Shown piece by piece: positions 25,636 through 34,421 of a stretch of DNA of 64,000 nt (the stretch's first letter is position 1; each line of letters opens with the position of its first letter). The stretch comes from Brevibacillus porteri. Its GTDB lineage: Bacteria; Bacillota; Bacilli; Brevibacillales; Brevibacillaceae. Position numbers and translations under genes: made by a program. The stretch spans positions 124,001 to 188,000 of the forward strand of contig NZ_PXZO01000064.1 in NCBI RefSeq assembly GCF_003013475.1. Reading direction: 5' to 3'. Under the pieces are notes generated by a model. It was not told the origin of the DNA. It worked only from the letters and a program-made list of their open reading frames with translations, and made no database searches.

Positions 25636-25702
25636 AACAGCGGCTACCTAAGACCTGAAAAGAAAATCTGATAGTACTACCACGTCTTTAGCTGCCACTG
25701 TT
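25636..25702. repeat. Hairpin repeat, copy B
   Basis: Left arm AACAGCGGCTACCTAAG, right arm CTTTAGCTGCCACTGTTT (complement reads AACAGTGGCAGCTAAAG). Shares ACCTAAGACCTGAAAA with copy A at 12285-12335. Lies between the nucleotidyltransferase unit and the DUF1259 gene. Confidence 0.45.
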
Positions 25703-25718
25703 TGCTGTTATTGGTTGA

Positions 25719-26159
25719 TTAACCCAAAAAAGCAATAGAACGCTTCACTTTCCTTGCGAATGCAATGGGATTATCAATTGACTCCCAATGAATATACATA
25801 AGACGCGGGTTTTCAAAGAGCCAGTGATTATGGACTGCTGTTACCTTTATCCCGTTTTTGCGAAGGTTTGACAGCAAACGGTTTACCTGGTTTTGGAAGA
25901 GAGCCGTTTCTCCTAAACATAGGGCACGTCCTGAACTGTTTAAGGATTCGAACGAGAACAGTTGATAACGGACCAATGGGGATGTGGTTCTTCTGTCTAA
26001 TATGGACGCATTGAATATTCTATTTCTGGAGACGAAACAAACAGGACCTCTCGTAATTTCATGCTCTGTTCCACCTAAAATGGCTGAAAATCGGTTACAC
26101 AGTCTTCTAAACTGGGGACTTGCCTTTGCTTTTGCCTTTACTTTGCCCATATCCGTCAT
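25719..26159 (-). CDS. DUF1259 (LppY/LpqO-like) protein
   Basis: 146 residues. Shows the DUF1259 pattern FSFESLNSSGRALCLGETAL, FQNQVNRLLSNLRKNGIKVT and AVHNHWLFENPRLMYIHW, ending in AFARKVKRSIAFLG. This domain is found alone or in tandem in Firmicute and actinobacterial proteins; its function is unknown, though the His-containing HNHW motif suggests a ligand or metal site. No signal peptide, so cytoplasmic. Two ATGs (26159 and 26150) are possible, the second better placed after AAAGGATG. A broken second copy lies immediately upstream, 8 bp away, so the locus is a tandem duplication. Confidence 0.75.
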   Translation of the reverse strand: MTDMGKVKAKAKASPQFRRLCNRFSAILGGTEHEITRGPVCFVSRNRIFNASILDRRTTSPLVRYQLFSFESLNSSGRALCLGETALFQNQVNRLLSNLRKNGIKVTAVHNHWLFENPRLMYIHWESIDNPIAFARKVKRSIAFLG

Positions 26160-26167
26160 CCTTTCGA

Positions 26168-26475
26168 TTATGATGAAACAATCCCACGTTTGCGGAGATT
26201 CGACATCAAACGGTTCACCTGATTTTGGTGAACGGCAGTCTCACCCAAACAAAGGGTACGACCCGACTTATCAAGGGATTCAAACGAAAACATTTGAGCT
26301 CGAACTAAAGGGGAAAGCGTTCGTCTTCCCAAGATTGTTTCTCGAAGATTTGTAAGCAGCATGACAAAACAAACCGCCCATTTTCAACTTCCGACTCGCC
26401 CCCTAATATTCTTCCAAATCGGGTACAGAGCCTTTTGAATTGTGGGCTAACCTTCGCTTTTGCTTTATTTGCCAT
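26168..26475 (-). pseudogene. Frameshifted and truncated DUF1259 copy
   Basis: ATG 26475 with AAAGGAGGATTACT ribosome site begins MANKAKAKVSPQFKRLCTRF, matching the N-terminus of the neighbouring intact DUF1259 protein. The frame is lost near 26360 after ENGRFVLSC; homology resumes in another frame (RETILGRRTLSPLVRAQMF ... NQVNRLMSNLRKRGI) and then stops before the HNHW part, where the next copy starts. One shift plus loss of the C-terminal third means no functional product. The strong ribosome site suggests this was the original 5' end of the locus. Confidence 0.75.
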
Positions 26476-26729
26476 AGTAATCCTCCTTTTGTCAATCTAG
26501 AAATATCTTATGATTGACAGAAAAAAGGGAATGAGTAATCTGTGGCTTTTTTACATGAAAAAGATACAGATTTCATTCTAGGTTCTAGTTATTTTCCCAT
26601 AGCACACTTCTGAAGATTTTCTCGTAGAGGAGTTTATCGAATAAATATCATGACGATGCAGTATTGTTTCGGAGTGAGACAATCATCGTTGATTACGTAA
26701 AACTTGAATATTGAATGGAGGTGACCAGC

Positions 26730-27146
26730 ATGTACAAAGAATTAGATGTTTTCATAACAGGCTGCCAAAATACTGTTGATTATTGGTATGACTATGGCTG
26801 CATAATAGCGTCTGACATGCTAGCGAAGTTTAGCCAAAAGGATTGGGAAGACCTGTCCAGTCATGTGCTGATGAAACCGTTAGAATGGCAGCGAAAACTC
26901 GCGTACTGTATGGACAGTTCCTGTAACGAGCATGAACTGAACATTCTACTATCGTTGCTGGATACGGATGATGAGGAACTCTTCGTGATCTGTGTAGATA
27001 CGTTGAGAAGCTATACGACTCTAGAAGCGAAACAAATGATACGTGACAATCCTGCCATGCTCGTTCGCGTAAATGAATTGCTTCCCAGAGCTGGCGTTGC
27101 GACTAGGGGAGTATTAGAGGATTTTCTTGTGAAAATACATGGCTAA
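26730..27146 (+). CDS. Hypothetical small HEAT-like protein, possibly an orphan immunity protein
   Basis: 138 residues from ATG 26730 (GGAGGTG upstream; the ATG at 26715 overlaps the ribosome site). All-helical, acidic and soluble, with two or three helix pairs (NEHELNILLSLLDTDDEELF, VICVDTLRSYTTLEAKQMIR, VATRGVLEDFLVKIHG) of HEAT-repeat character. Standing alone, AT-rich and without a partner toxin, it resembles orphan immunity proteins of polymorphic-toxin loci, as does the gene at 54597. That role is inference; no family is recognised with certainty. Confidence 0.5.
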   Translation: MYKELDVFITGCQNTVDYWYDYGCIIASDMLAKFSQKDWEDLSSHVLMKPLEWQRKLAYCMDSSCNEHELNILLSLLDTDDEELFVICVDTLRSYTTLEAKQMIRDNPAMLVRVNELLPRAGVATRGVLEDFLVKIHG

Positions 27147-27334
27147 GTTAGCTTCATTTATTGAGCTGCTAAATCGCAATAGGATGGAGAAGTGACTAAT
27201 GAACAATAATAGATTTTCGCGGTCTGCTTCGTCCGGCCTGTAGAAAAGATGGACTGACATGAAAAGAATAGGAACCTTCGATCCACCACATACTACAAAC
27301 GCTATATCTATACCATGAGAGGTGGAGCGTCCGG

Positions 27335-27787
27335 ATGAGTATGACAATGAGTCGGCCCGTGACCGACGTACTTAATAAACAGGTTGCCAACTGGTCTGTG
27401 CTGTATATGAAGCTGCATCATTATCACTGGTTTGTCAAAGGCCCGAATTTTTTTACCTTGCATGAAAAATTTGAGGAGCTATACAACGAGGCAGCCAAAA
27501 ATGTAGATGAGCTAGCGGAGCGGCTGTTAACGGTTGGGGGCAAGCCTGTTTCGACGTTGAAGGACTGTTTGGAGCAGGCTTCCATTAAGGAAGCGACAGG
27601 TGGAGAGTCTGCGGATCAAATGGTTGAAGCGGTCGTGAGTGATTTTACACTCCTGATTAAGGAGCTCCAAGAGGGCATTACGGCCGCGGAAGCAGGGGAC
27701 GATGAAGCGACTGGGGATATGTTCTTGGGGATCATGGACAGCTTGCAAAAGCATGTATGGATGCTGCAAGCCCACTTGGGAAAATAA
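27335..27787 (+). CDS. dps: Dps-family ferritin-like DNA-protection protein
   Basis: 150 residues forming the four-helix Dps bundle. The ferroxidase site is seen in the first helix (LHHYHWFVKGPNFFTLHEKF, with His, and Glu/Asp in EELYNEAAKNVDELAERLL), as usual for Dps dodecamers that oxidise Fe2+ with H2O2 and shield DNA. Typical length. ATG follows AGAGGTGGAG. Expected to be induced by peroxide or in stationary phase; I see no clear PerR box in the 190 bp upstream. Followed by a terminator; monocistronic. Confidence 0.9.
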   Translation: MSMTMSRPVTDVLNKQVANWSVLYMKLHHYHWFVKGPNFFTLHEKFEELYNEAAKNVDELAERLLTVGGKPVSTLKDCLEQASIKEATGGESADQMVEAVVSDFTLLIKELQEGITAAEAGDDEATGDMFLGIMDSLQKHVWMLQAHLGK

Positions 27788-27807
27788 GGATAAATTCTTT
27801 TGCAAGC

Positions 27808-27840
27808 AAAGCTGATGCCATGGGGTATCGGCTTTTTTTC
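27808..27840 (+). terminator. Rho-independent terminator
   Basis: AAAGCTGAT-gccatggggt-ATCGGCTTTTTTT after dps. Confidence 0.85.
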
Positions 27841-27979
27841 TATGTGCTCATGAAGGTAAAAGTGCAGGGCTAGTCTGATTTGGGACAACCCCCTTGTTCC
27901 CAAGAAAGACATGCTGGTGTAAACTAACCTTGTGTGAAATAGAGAAAGCACTTTCATGATGGAAAGGATGTACATTCCC

Positions 27980-28918
27980 ATGGCATCACCCTATGTTACA
28001 TTTAATCGCGAGCAGTGGAGTGCTCTGCGGGCTTCCACGCCGTTGACCATATCTGATAACGAGCTTTCCCTTTTGCAGGGCTTGAACGAGAAAATGTCCA
28101 TGACAGAAGTCTCCGACATTTACTTGCCGTTGTCCCGTCTGCTGAATTTGTATGTCGGGGGCACGCAGGAGCTGTACCAGGCGACTCACACTTTTTTAGG
28201 GAACCAGGATGGTAAGGTTCCATTCATTATCGGTATTGCAGGTAGTGTGGCTGTAGGCAAAAGCACAACAGCTCGAATTTTGCAGACGCTGCTGTCTCGC
28301 TGGCCGAATCATCCGAAGGTAGATTTGGTAACGACAGATGGATTCCTGTATCCGAACAAGGTTCTAGAAGATAGAGGAATCATGAAGCGCAAGGGATTCC
28401 CGGAGAGCTATGATTTGCGGCGCTTTATCAATTTTTTATCCGATGTAAAATCGGGTTTGCCTGAAGTGAAAGCACCAGTATATTCCCACCTTGTGTATGA
28501 CATCGTGCCAGATGAATGGCAGACCGTCAGACAGCCCGACATTTTGATTGTCGAAGGCTTGAATGTGCTGCAACCGCCTAGAGGTGAAGAAAACGATGCT
28601 CGTATTTCCGAGGTCATTGTTTCTGATTTCTTTGACTTCACGATCTACGTGCACGCGGAAGAGAAGCACATCCTGAAATGGTATGTAGAGCGGTTCAAGC
28701 TGTTGCGTCAGACCGCGTTCTCCGACCCATCCTCGTATTTCAAGCGTTACGCGAGTCTGTCTGACGAGGAGGCGACTGAGGTAGCCACCGGTATTTGGAC
28801 GGAGATTAACGGAGCCAACCTGCGCCAAAACATTTTGCCGACGCGTGTTCGCGCTCAATTGATTTTGGACAAGGGGCAGGATCATATGATACAAAGCGTG
28901 AAGCTGCGCAAGCTGTAG
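27980..28918 (+). CDS. coaA: Pantothenate kinase, type I (CoaA)
   Basis: 312 residues from ATG 27980 (GGAAAGGATG upstream; upstream in-frame ATGs at 27956, 27959 and 27968 are less well placed), close to the 316 of E. coli CoaA. Phosphorylates pantothenate with ATP, the committed step of coenzyme A synthesis. Visible: N-terminal [10 protein letters not shown]-loop [66 protein letters not shown], and [17 protein letters not shown]. All hallmark motifs are intact. The DUF523 gene follows after 24 bp. Confidence 0.95.
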   Translation: MASPYVTFNREQWSALRASTPLTISDNELSLLQGLNEKMSMTEVSDIYLPLSRLLNLYVGGTQELYQATHTFLGNQDGKVPFIIGIAGSVAVGKSTTARILQTLLSRWPNHPKVDLVTTDGFLYPNKVLEDRGIMKRKGFPESYDLRRFINFLSDVKSGLPEVKAPVYSHLVYDIVPDEWQTVRQPDILIVEGLNVLQPPRGEENDARISEVIVSDFFDFTIYVHAEEKHILKWYVERFKLLRQTAFSDPSSYFKRYASLSDEEATEVATGIWTEINGANLRQNILPTRVRAQLILDKGQDHMIQSVKLRKL

Positions 28919-28942
28919 ATAAAAAGGTGGGAGACGGTTGTC

Positions 28943-29395
28943 ATGAAAGTGATTAGTGCTTGTTTGATCGGCTGTGAATGCCGTTACGATCAGAAGTCAT
29001 GCTTAGACCAAGAGCTGGAGCAATTGCTCCGGGAAGGAAAGGCAATCCCCGTCTGTCCTGAACAGCTGGGAGGCTTGCCAACACCACGACCGCCAGCAGA
29101 AATCATCGGGGGTACGGGAGAAGATGTTCTGGATGGCAAAGCACGCATTATAGATAACACTGGCCAAGACGTCACCGAGGAATTTTTGATGGGGGCGAAC
29201 CAAGCGCTGAAGCTGGCGAAAACGGTTGGAGCCACATCTGCCATCTTAAAAGAAAACAGTCCGTCCTGTGGAAGCTCCTTCGTTTACGATGGCAGCTTTT
29301 CCGGGAAAAAAGTGCCGGGTGTCGGGCTGACGGCGGCGCTGTTTCGCAGAAATGGGATTGAGGTAATCTCTGAATCAATCGTATCCAATGAATAA
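28943..29395 (+). CDS. DUF523 family protein
   Basis: 150 residues, cytoplasmic, ATG with GGTGGGAGACGG upstream. The N-terminus VISACLIGCECRYDQKS and the central VCPEQLGGLPTPRPPAEI, ILKENSPSCGS are the DUF523 signatures, with conserved cysteines (about 7, 11, 38, 108) that may bind metal or a cofactor. Some members are fused to DUF1722 in proteins linked to 2-thiouracil desulphuration or to photolyase-associated genes, but the reaction of the stand-alone form is not established. Probably co-transcribed with coaA. Confidence 0.85.
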   Translation: MKVISACLIGCECRYDQKSCLDQELEQLLREGKAIPVCPEQLGGLPTPRPPAEIIGGTGEDVLDGKARIIDNTGQDVTEEFLMGANQALKLAKTVGATSAILKENSPSCGSSFVYDGSFSGKKVPGVGLTAALFRRNGIEVISESIVSNE

Positions 29396-29430
29396 AAAGG
29401 GGGACGCGATGGAAGCGTCCCTCTTTTTGT
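29395..29430. terminator. Bidirectional terminator
   Basis: AAAAAGGGGGACGC-gatggaa-GCGTCCCTCTTTTT between the convergent DUF523 and BCCT genes. Confidence 0.88.
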
Positions 29431-29439
29431 AACTACGTT

Positions 29440-30963
29440 TTACAACTCCTTTAACAACCTCTCCATCTTCTTCTGCTGTTCTTTCCGTTTTTTCTTCGCA
29501 ATGCGGTCTTCTTCTTGCAGTGCCAGTACAAGGGAATAGCACATCAGGACCATGATGACGGTAAAAGGCAGCGCTGCCACAATGGAGGCTGTTTGCAGGC
29601 CTTCTAAGCCGCCGCTTAACAACAGAACGATTGCGATAGCGGACTGGAGGATGCCCCAGGTGATTTTTACCCGATTCGACGGGTCCAGGTTGCCATCAGA
29701 AGACAGCATACCGAGCACGAAAATAGCTGAATCCGCCGATGTGATAAAAAAGGTGATGATCAACAGAACCGCAACGACAGCGAGAATGTATCCCATAGGC
29801 AACTGCTCCAGTGCGAGGAATAGCGCAGTCGAGATGTCACGTTGTACCGCTGCCCCTATAGGCGCTTGATCAAAAATTTCGAGGTGAAGCGCAGTCCCGC
29901 CAAACACCGAAAACCAGATGAAGCTCAACAAACTCGGAACGAGCATCACGCAAATGACGAACTCCTTGATCGTACGACCTTTGGAGACGCGTGCAATAAA
30001 CATACCGACGAACGGCGCCCAGGCAATCCACCATGACCAGTAAAACAGCGTCCAGTTGGCTACCCAGGTCCCTTGTGTAAAAGGGGTCAGCCGTAAGCTC
30101 ATCGAGATGAGATTGTTCAAATAACTGCCTAGCGTGCTGGTGAAGGCGTCAAAAATAAACGAGGTTGGTCCCAATACGAGTGTCAGCAGGAGGAGTAGCA
30201 AGGCCAATACCAGATTCGTATTGCTCAAATACTTGATTCCCCGATCCAGTCCTGTCGTAGCCGAGAGCAGAAATAGCACTGTAATAATGGAAATGATCAC
30301 GATTTGCACGGTGGTGTTGGACGGCAATCCAAAGAGGTGAGACAACCCTCCGTTTATTTGCAGAGTTCCGAGACCAAGTGAAGTGGCGACACCGAATGCC
30401 GTGGCGATGACAGCCAGAATGTCGATGCCTTTTCCGAGCGGTCCGTGTATGCGCTCACCGAGCAGCGGGCCAAAGGTGGAGGAGATCAAGCCCTTCGCTC
30501 CTTTGCGAAATTGAAAATACGCGAGAGCGAGAGCGATGAGAGCGTAGATCCCCCAAGGATGCAGGCCCCAGTGAAAAAATGCATAACGCAGAGCGGTTTG
30601 TGCGGCTTCGGTCGTTTGTCCAGTCACACCTGCTGGTGGAGAGAAGTAATGAGAGACGGGCTCCGCCACTCCCCAAAAGACAAGACCAATTCCCATCCCA
30701 GCAGAAAACAACATAGCAAACCAGGTGGGGAGCGAATATTCCGGCTCGTCATCGTCGCTCCCCAAAGGGATTTGTCCGTATCTGCTAAAGGCAAGGAAGA
30801 TGCAAAAGATCAGAAAACCGAAAGTCACGATTAAATAAAACCAGCCAAAGTTCGTCGTAGTCACTTTCAGTACATGGGAAGCCGCAGAGGCGAAAAGCTC
30901 AGGAGAAATCGCGCCGAACAGCACAATGACAAATACAATGACCAAGGATATCAGGAAAGTCAT
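29440..30963 (-). CDS. opuD: BCCT-family glycine betaine/choline transporter (OpuD-like)
   Basis: 507 residues, about 12 membrane helices, ATG with GGGAGGATAAAG upstream. Signature segments: FSRYGQIPLGSDDDEPEY, MLFSAGMGIGLVFWGVAEPV (the betaine-binding helix glycines), GLHPWGIYALIALALAYF, TLFYWSWWIAWAPFVGMFIA (the tryptophan box), and SADSAIFVLGML. It imports compatible solutes with Na+ for osmoprotection. The charged cytoplasmic C-tail (EEDRIAKKKRKEQQKKMERL) is typical for osmosensing regulation. Substrate (betaine, carnitine or choline) cannot be told from sequence alone. Confidence 0.88.
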   Translation of the reverse strand: MTFLISLVIVFVIVLFGAISPELFASAASHVLKVTTTNFGWFYLIVTFGFLIFCIFLAFSRYGQIPLGSDDDEPEYSLPTWFAMLFSAGMGIGLVFWGVAEPVSHYFSPPAGVTGQTTEAAQTALRYAFFHWGLHPWGIYALIALALAYFQFRKGAKGLISSTFGPLLGERIHGPLGKGIDILAVIATAFGVATSLGLGTLQINGGLSHLFGLPSNTTVQIVIISIITVLFLLSATTGLDRGIKYLSNTNLVLALLLLLLTLVLGPTSFIFDAFTSTLGSYLNNLISMSLRLTPFTQGTWVANWTLFYWSWWIAWAPFVGMFIARVSKGRTIKEFVICVMLVPSLLSFIWFSVFGGTALHLEIFDQAPIGAAVQRDISTALFLALEQLPMGYILAVVAVLLIITFFITSADSAIFVLGMLSSDGNLDPSNRVKITWGILQSAIAIVLLLSGGLEGLQTASIVAALPFTVIMVLMCYSLVLALQEEDRIAKKKRKEQQKKMERLLKEL

Positions 30964-31057
30964 CTTTATCCTCCCGGGAATCTACAAGAAATGGTAATAG
31001 TTTATCATCCCGCGGGATTTCCAAGATTATTCCGGATGTGACCGCCCCTGAATGGAG

Positions 31058-31930
31058 TTACGATGAAAACGTCTCGATAAACCGATTCGCCGCTTTGGAC
31101 AGATGGCGTCCAGACTGCCAGACGACAGCAGCGGAGGAATAAATGGAAGTTCCGGAGAGTCGAATCCCGCGAATTTGTTCGCTCTGATGAGTTTCCCATG
31201 CCGAGATAGGGACGATGGAGGAACCGACCGAGGAGGCGACCATGCTGACGATGAGAGAGATGTCCGGGCACTCGCAGATCACGTGCGGTTCCACGCCTAG
31301 ACGGGAGAATTCCTTGATAATCAAGTCGTAGATGCCCAATCCTGGTGTGCTCGGCATGATGAGTGGAAGCTCGGCGATCTCGCGCATTTCGATTTCCTTG
31401 CGATCAGCATAGGGGGAGGTGGCAGGAACAATGAGCACAAAATCCTCTTCCTCCAACGGAATCATGGTGCAGTTGTTCAAGGAGTGGGGGATGCGTACGA
31501 TAGCGACTTCTATGCTTCTGCGCTCCAGCCACTGATTGAGGAGCTGCGTATCGCCTTTCCAGATTTTATACGTAATGAGCGGATATTTTTGCTGAAACAC
31601 ACGAATTTGTTCTGGCAGGCGGTAGGCCGAAAGTGCACTGACACCGATGGATAACGTCCCCCGAATGCCTTCGCCTGTTTCTTTGACCTCGGAGAGAGCT
31701 TCCTCCATTTGATGAACGATATTGAGCGCCTGCTTATAGAGGGTGACGCCTGCTTCTGTCAGGACCATTTGCTTGCCCGAGCGTTCAATGAGCATGACCC
31801 CGAGCTCTTCCTCCATTTGTTTCAGCTGCTGACTCAAAGGCGGCTGGGCCATGTTCAGTCTTTTAGCCGCCCCCGTTATCTGACCTTCCTCTGCTATGGC
31901 GATAAAGTAACGTAGTTGCCGAATATCCAC
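31058..31930 (-). CDS. LysR-family transcriptional regulator
   Basis: 290 residues from GTG 31930, preferred over TTG 31936 because it sits 8 bp after AAGAAGG and gives the classic start MDIRQLRYFIAIAEEGQITG. Winged helix 1-60 (AAKRLNMAQPPLSQQLKQME) and a two-lobed effector domain with GTLSIGVSAL and CPDISLIVSMVASSVGSSIV. Divergent from the NCS2 permease gene at 32087 with a 156-bp shared region containing an inverted repeat, so it probably controls that permease and itself; the effector is unknown, a purine or related compound being likely. Confidence 0.88.
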   Translation of the reverse strand: MDIRQLRYFIAIAEEGQITGAAKRLNMAQPPLSQQLKQMEEELGVMLIERSGKQMVLTEAGVTLYKQALNIVHQMEEALSEVKETGEGIRGTLSIGVSALSAYRLPEQIRVFQQKYPLITYKIWKGDTQLLNQWLERRSIEVAIVRIPHSLNNCTMIPLEEEDFVLIVPATSPYADRKEIEMREIAELPLIMPSTPGLGIYDLIIKEFSRLGVEPHVICECPDISLIVSMVASSVGSSIVPISAWETHQSEQIRGIRLSGTSIYSSAAVVWQSGRHLSKAANRFIETFSS

Positions 31931-31975
31931 ACGCAATGCCTTCTTTCCTTAGGAGAATGGTTCCATATGAAAACG

Positions 31976-32010
31976 ATATGAAAATTAGATTTTATGGATA
32001 TTTTTCATAT
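31976..32010. promoter_or_regulatory. Inverted repeat between lysR and permease, candidate LysR operator
   Basis: ATATGAAAA (31976-31984) and TTTTTCATAT (32001-32010) form an interrupted palindrome; another GAAAA-type half-site (CATATGAAAA) precedes it at 31964. AT-rich, in the divergent promoter region, as expected for a LysR-type site. Confidence 0.5.
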
Positions 32011-32086
32011 TGATGAAGCTATGATAGCATGTTTTCTGTGAATCTTCACTTCATGGAAAAGACATAAAGGAAAGAAGGGGAAGTCC

Positions 32087-33379
32087 GTGCGTACGTGGAT
32101 GGAAAAGCTATTTCACTTGCGCGCTTACGACACGACGTTTCAAAGGGAACTCATCGCCGGATTCATTGGCTTTGTCACCATTGTCTACATTGTTGCCGTA
32201 AACGCTTCGATTTTAAATGATGCTGGAATACCGATGGAAGCAGGCATTCTGGCGACTGTATTGACGGCATTTATCGGGTCACTTCTTATGGCCTTTTGGG
32301 CAAATGCTCCTATTATTTTGGTTCCCGGTATGGGGATCAACGCCCTGTTTACGTATACGTTATGCCAATCGATGGGCCTCACTTGGCAGGAAGCATTGGC
32401 TGCTGTTTTTGTTTCTGGTCTGATTTTTACTGTGATTGTCTTTACCAAGGCCGCAACGATATTGTCCAATGCGATTCCCTCTTCGCTAAAAGAAGCGATT
32501 ACCGTAGGGATTGGGTTGTTCTTGACCTTCATCGGTCTGCAAAAAGGCGGGCTGATCGTCATGAACCCGTCTACATTTGTTGCGCTGGGTGACTTGTCCA
32601 GCCCGCATGTGATCGTCACGCTGATTACTTTGATTGTTACGTTGATTTTGTTTGCTCGCAATGTGCCAGGCAACTTCTTGATCGGAATTGCGGCTGGTAC
32701 AGGACTTGGCTTTTTGTTCGGGATTGTCGAGCCAGGAGGGGGAGGAACGTTTTCGTTCGCGGATTACGGAAGCGTATTTGCGGGTTTTTCCTTTTCTGCT
32801 ATTTGGGCGTTGCCATTTTGGATCGCGACCTTCTCATTGGCGATGGTCATCGTTTTTGAAAATATTGGTTTGATTCATGGGCATACCTCGATGCTTGGAC
32901 AGCCGCAGAAGTTCGGCCGTTCGCTGCAAGCCAATGCGTTGTCGGCTGCCATCTCTGGCATTTTGGGATCCAGTCCGACAGTTTCGACGGTGGAGACCGC
33001 GGCAGGAATCGCAGCAGGAGGACGGACGGGACTGACCGCACTTGTAACAGGCACCTTGTTTCTGCTCTCACTCGGTTTGCTGCCTGTCATTAAAATGATT
33101 CCGGATGGAGCCATTGCGCCAGTGCTCATCATCATCGGCGCACTGATGCTGCAAAATGTACAGAATATCAATTTAAAGGACTTCTCGGAAGGCTTCCCTG
33201 CCTTTTTGATCATCGCGATTATCCCGTTGTCCTACAGCATTGTAGATGGAATCGCGTTTGGATTCGTAGCGTATCCGCTCATGAAGCTCGCATTGGGCAA
33301 ACGTCGCGAAGTACCTGCGCTGATGTACGTCATCGCTGGACTGTTTTTGCTGAATCTGATGCTGCCGATATTCGCATAG
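32087..33379 (+). CDS. NCS2-family purine permease (AzgA/PbuG type)
   Basis: 430 residues with about 13 hydrophobic segments. GTG 32087 is preceded by AAGGGGAAG; ATG 32099 is an alternative. Matches the AzgA-like branch: FQRELIAGFIGFVTIVYIVA near the start, PIILVPGMGINALFTYTLC, LKEAITVGIGLFLTFIGLQK, VFENIGLIHGHTSML, ISGILGSSPTVSTVETAAGI. Transports guanine, hypoxanthine or adenine with H+. Divergent from lysR. No purine riboswitch is evident in the short leader, so control is probably through the LysR regulator. Confidence 0.9.
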   Translation: MRTWMEKLFHLRAYDTTFQRELIAGFIGFVTIVYIVAVNASILNDAGIPMEAGILATVLTAFIGSLLMAFWANAPIILVPGMGINALFTYTLCQSMGLTWQEALAAVFVSGLIFTVIVFTKAATILSNAIPSSLKEAITVGIGLFLTFIGLQKGGLIVMNPSTFVALGDLSSPHVIVTLITLIVTLILFARNVPGNFLIGIAAGTGLGFLFGIVEPGGGGTFSFADYGSVFAGFSFSAIWALPFWIATFSLAMVIVFENIGLIHGHTSMLGQPQKFGRSLQANALSAAISGILGSSPTVSTVETAAGIAAGGRTGLTALVTGTLFLLSLGLLPVIKMIPDGAIAPVLIIIGALMLQNVQNINLKDFSEGFPAFLIIAIIPLSYSIVDGIAFGFVAYPLMKLALGKRREVPALMYVIAGLFLLNLMLPIFA

Positions 33380-33386
33380 AGCTTAG

Positions 33387-33413
33387 AACCCTGATTACAG
33401 TCGGGGTTTTTTT
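33387..33413 (+). terminator. Rho-independent terminator
   Basis: AACCC-tgattacagtc-GGGGTTTTTTT after the NCS2 permease gene. Confidence 0.75.
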
Positions 33414-33456
33414 GTCCTCATTTTGAGTGATAGGGTAGGGAGAGGAGGAGTGAAAA

Positions 33457-34365
33457 GTGAAGGACTGTATACATATGGATGGTTTTCTTGTTGTCCCCGC
33501 GAATTTTTCAAAGGAATTGCTTAGAGGCTGGTCAGGAACAAAGATATTCTGTCAACATTGTGGTACTCCTGTATATTATCGTCATGGGCAACGGGTAACT
33601 CCTCACTTTGCTCATGAAGCAAAAAGTTACTGTGATTCTAGTGAACCAGAGACACCGGAGCATCAGGAGGGAAAGAGGGTGCTAAAAACATGGGTGGAAC
33701 ATGTATACCCTCAAAACGCAACTCATCAAGAATTTTATATAAATGAGATTAAACAAAAAGCAGATATCATAACGATTTTTCCAGATGGACATAAACTATG
33801 TATTGAGTACCAATGTTCGCCCGTCTCTGAAAACATACTGAGGAAAAGAATAGAAGGATATGAGAAAGCTAATATATCTCAGGTATGGATATTTGGTGAA
33901 AAACTATTCAAAACAAGACGGACTAATCGTTTTCGACTGCATGGATGGGAAAAAATAATTTGGGAACGTCAAGGAGTGCTGTATCGATTTAAGTCATTAG
34001 TCACACATCCTGCCATTAGCTTTATGAACATAGCGACCATTAAAGGGAAAAAGTACATCGTTTTCTGCAAGGACAAGTTTGATGGGGATATCCAGAAACT
34101 AAAGCTGTTACCCGATGGTAGAATTACAATGAAGGATGGTTCTCCTGCGCAAGAACACAAGCAGGAAAACATGATGCACGTTTTTTCACCAACAAAACGT
34201 TTTCAGGCTATCCGTAGGAATGCTGAACAACTAAAACTTCGCCGAGAAGCAGATTTTCTTCTCAATCCTTTAAGAAATTTTGCGATCGCAAGAATTGGTG
34301 ATCATCTCTCCCATCCATTGTTTAATCAGAAAATTACGGGCGATGTCATCAGCTTCGTTATTTGA
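33457..34365 (+). CDS. CoiA-like competence/nuclease-domain protein
   Basis: 302 residues, GTG start with GAGAGGAGGAG upstream. N-terminal zinc-finger-like segment FCQHCGTPVYYRHGQRVTPH and HFAHEAKSYCD, then a PD-(D/E)XK-like nuclease core: H-x-x-GK (EHQEGKRVLKTW), KADIITIFPDGHKLCIEYQC and SENILRKRIEGYEKANI...VWIFG. This is the organisation of CoiA, needed for DNA processing in natural transformation, and of related DUF. Lower GC and lone placement between permease and VOC genes suggest an acquired copy. Whether it works in competence is unknown. Confidence 0.7.
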   Translation: MKDCIHMDGFLVVPANFSKELLRGWSGTKIFCQHCGTPVYYRHGQRVTPHFAHEAKSYCDSSEPETPEHQEGKRVLKTWVEHVYPQNATHQEFYINEIKQKADIITIFPDGHKLCIEYQCSPVSENILRKRIEGYEKANISQVWIFGEKLFKTRRTNRFRLHGWEKIIWERQGVLYRFKSLVTHPAISFMNIATIKGKKYIVFCKDKFDGDIQKLKLLPDGRITMKDGSPAQEHKQENMMHVFSPTKRFQAIRRNAEQLKLRREADFLLNPLRNFAIARIGDHLSHPLFNQKITGDVISFVI

Positions 34366-34421
34366 AAAACACGTGGTTCGATATACGCTTGAATAAGAAA
34401 TTGTTTTAAGGAGGCTTTTCC

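Noticed and set aside
27182-27243. A 14-codon ORF (MNNNRFSRSASSGL) before dps
   Set aside because: Too short to judge, and not next to any attenuation-like structure.
32011-32086. A purine riboswitch before the NCS2 permease
   Set aside because: The leader is too short and lacks the conserved purine-aptamer loops.
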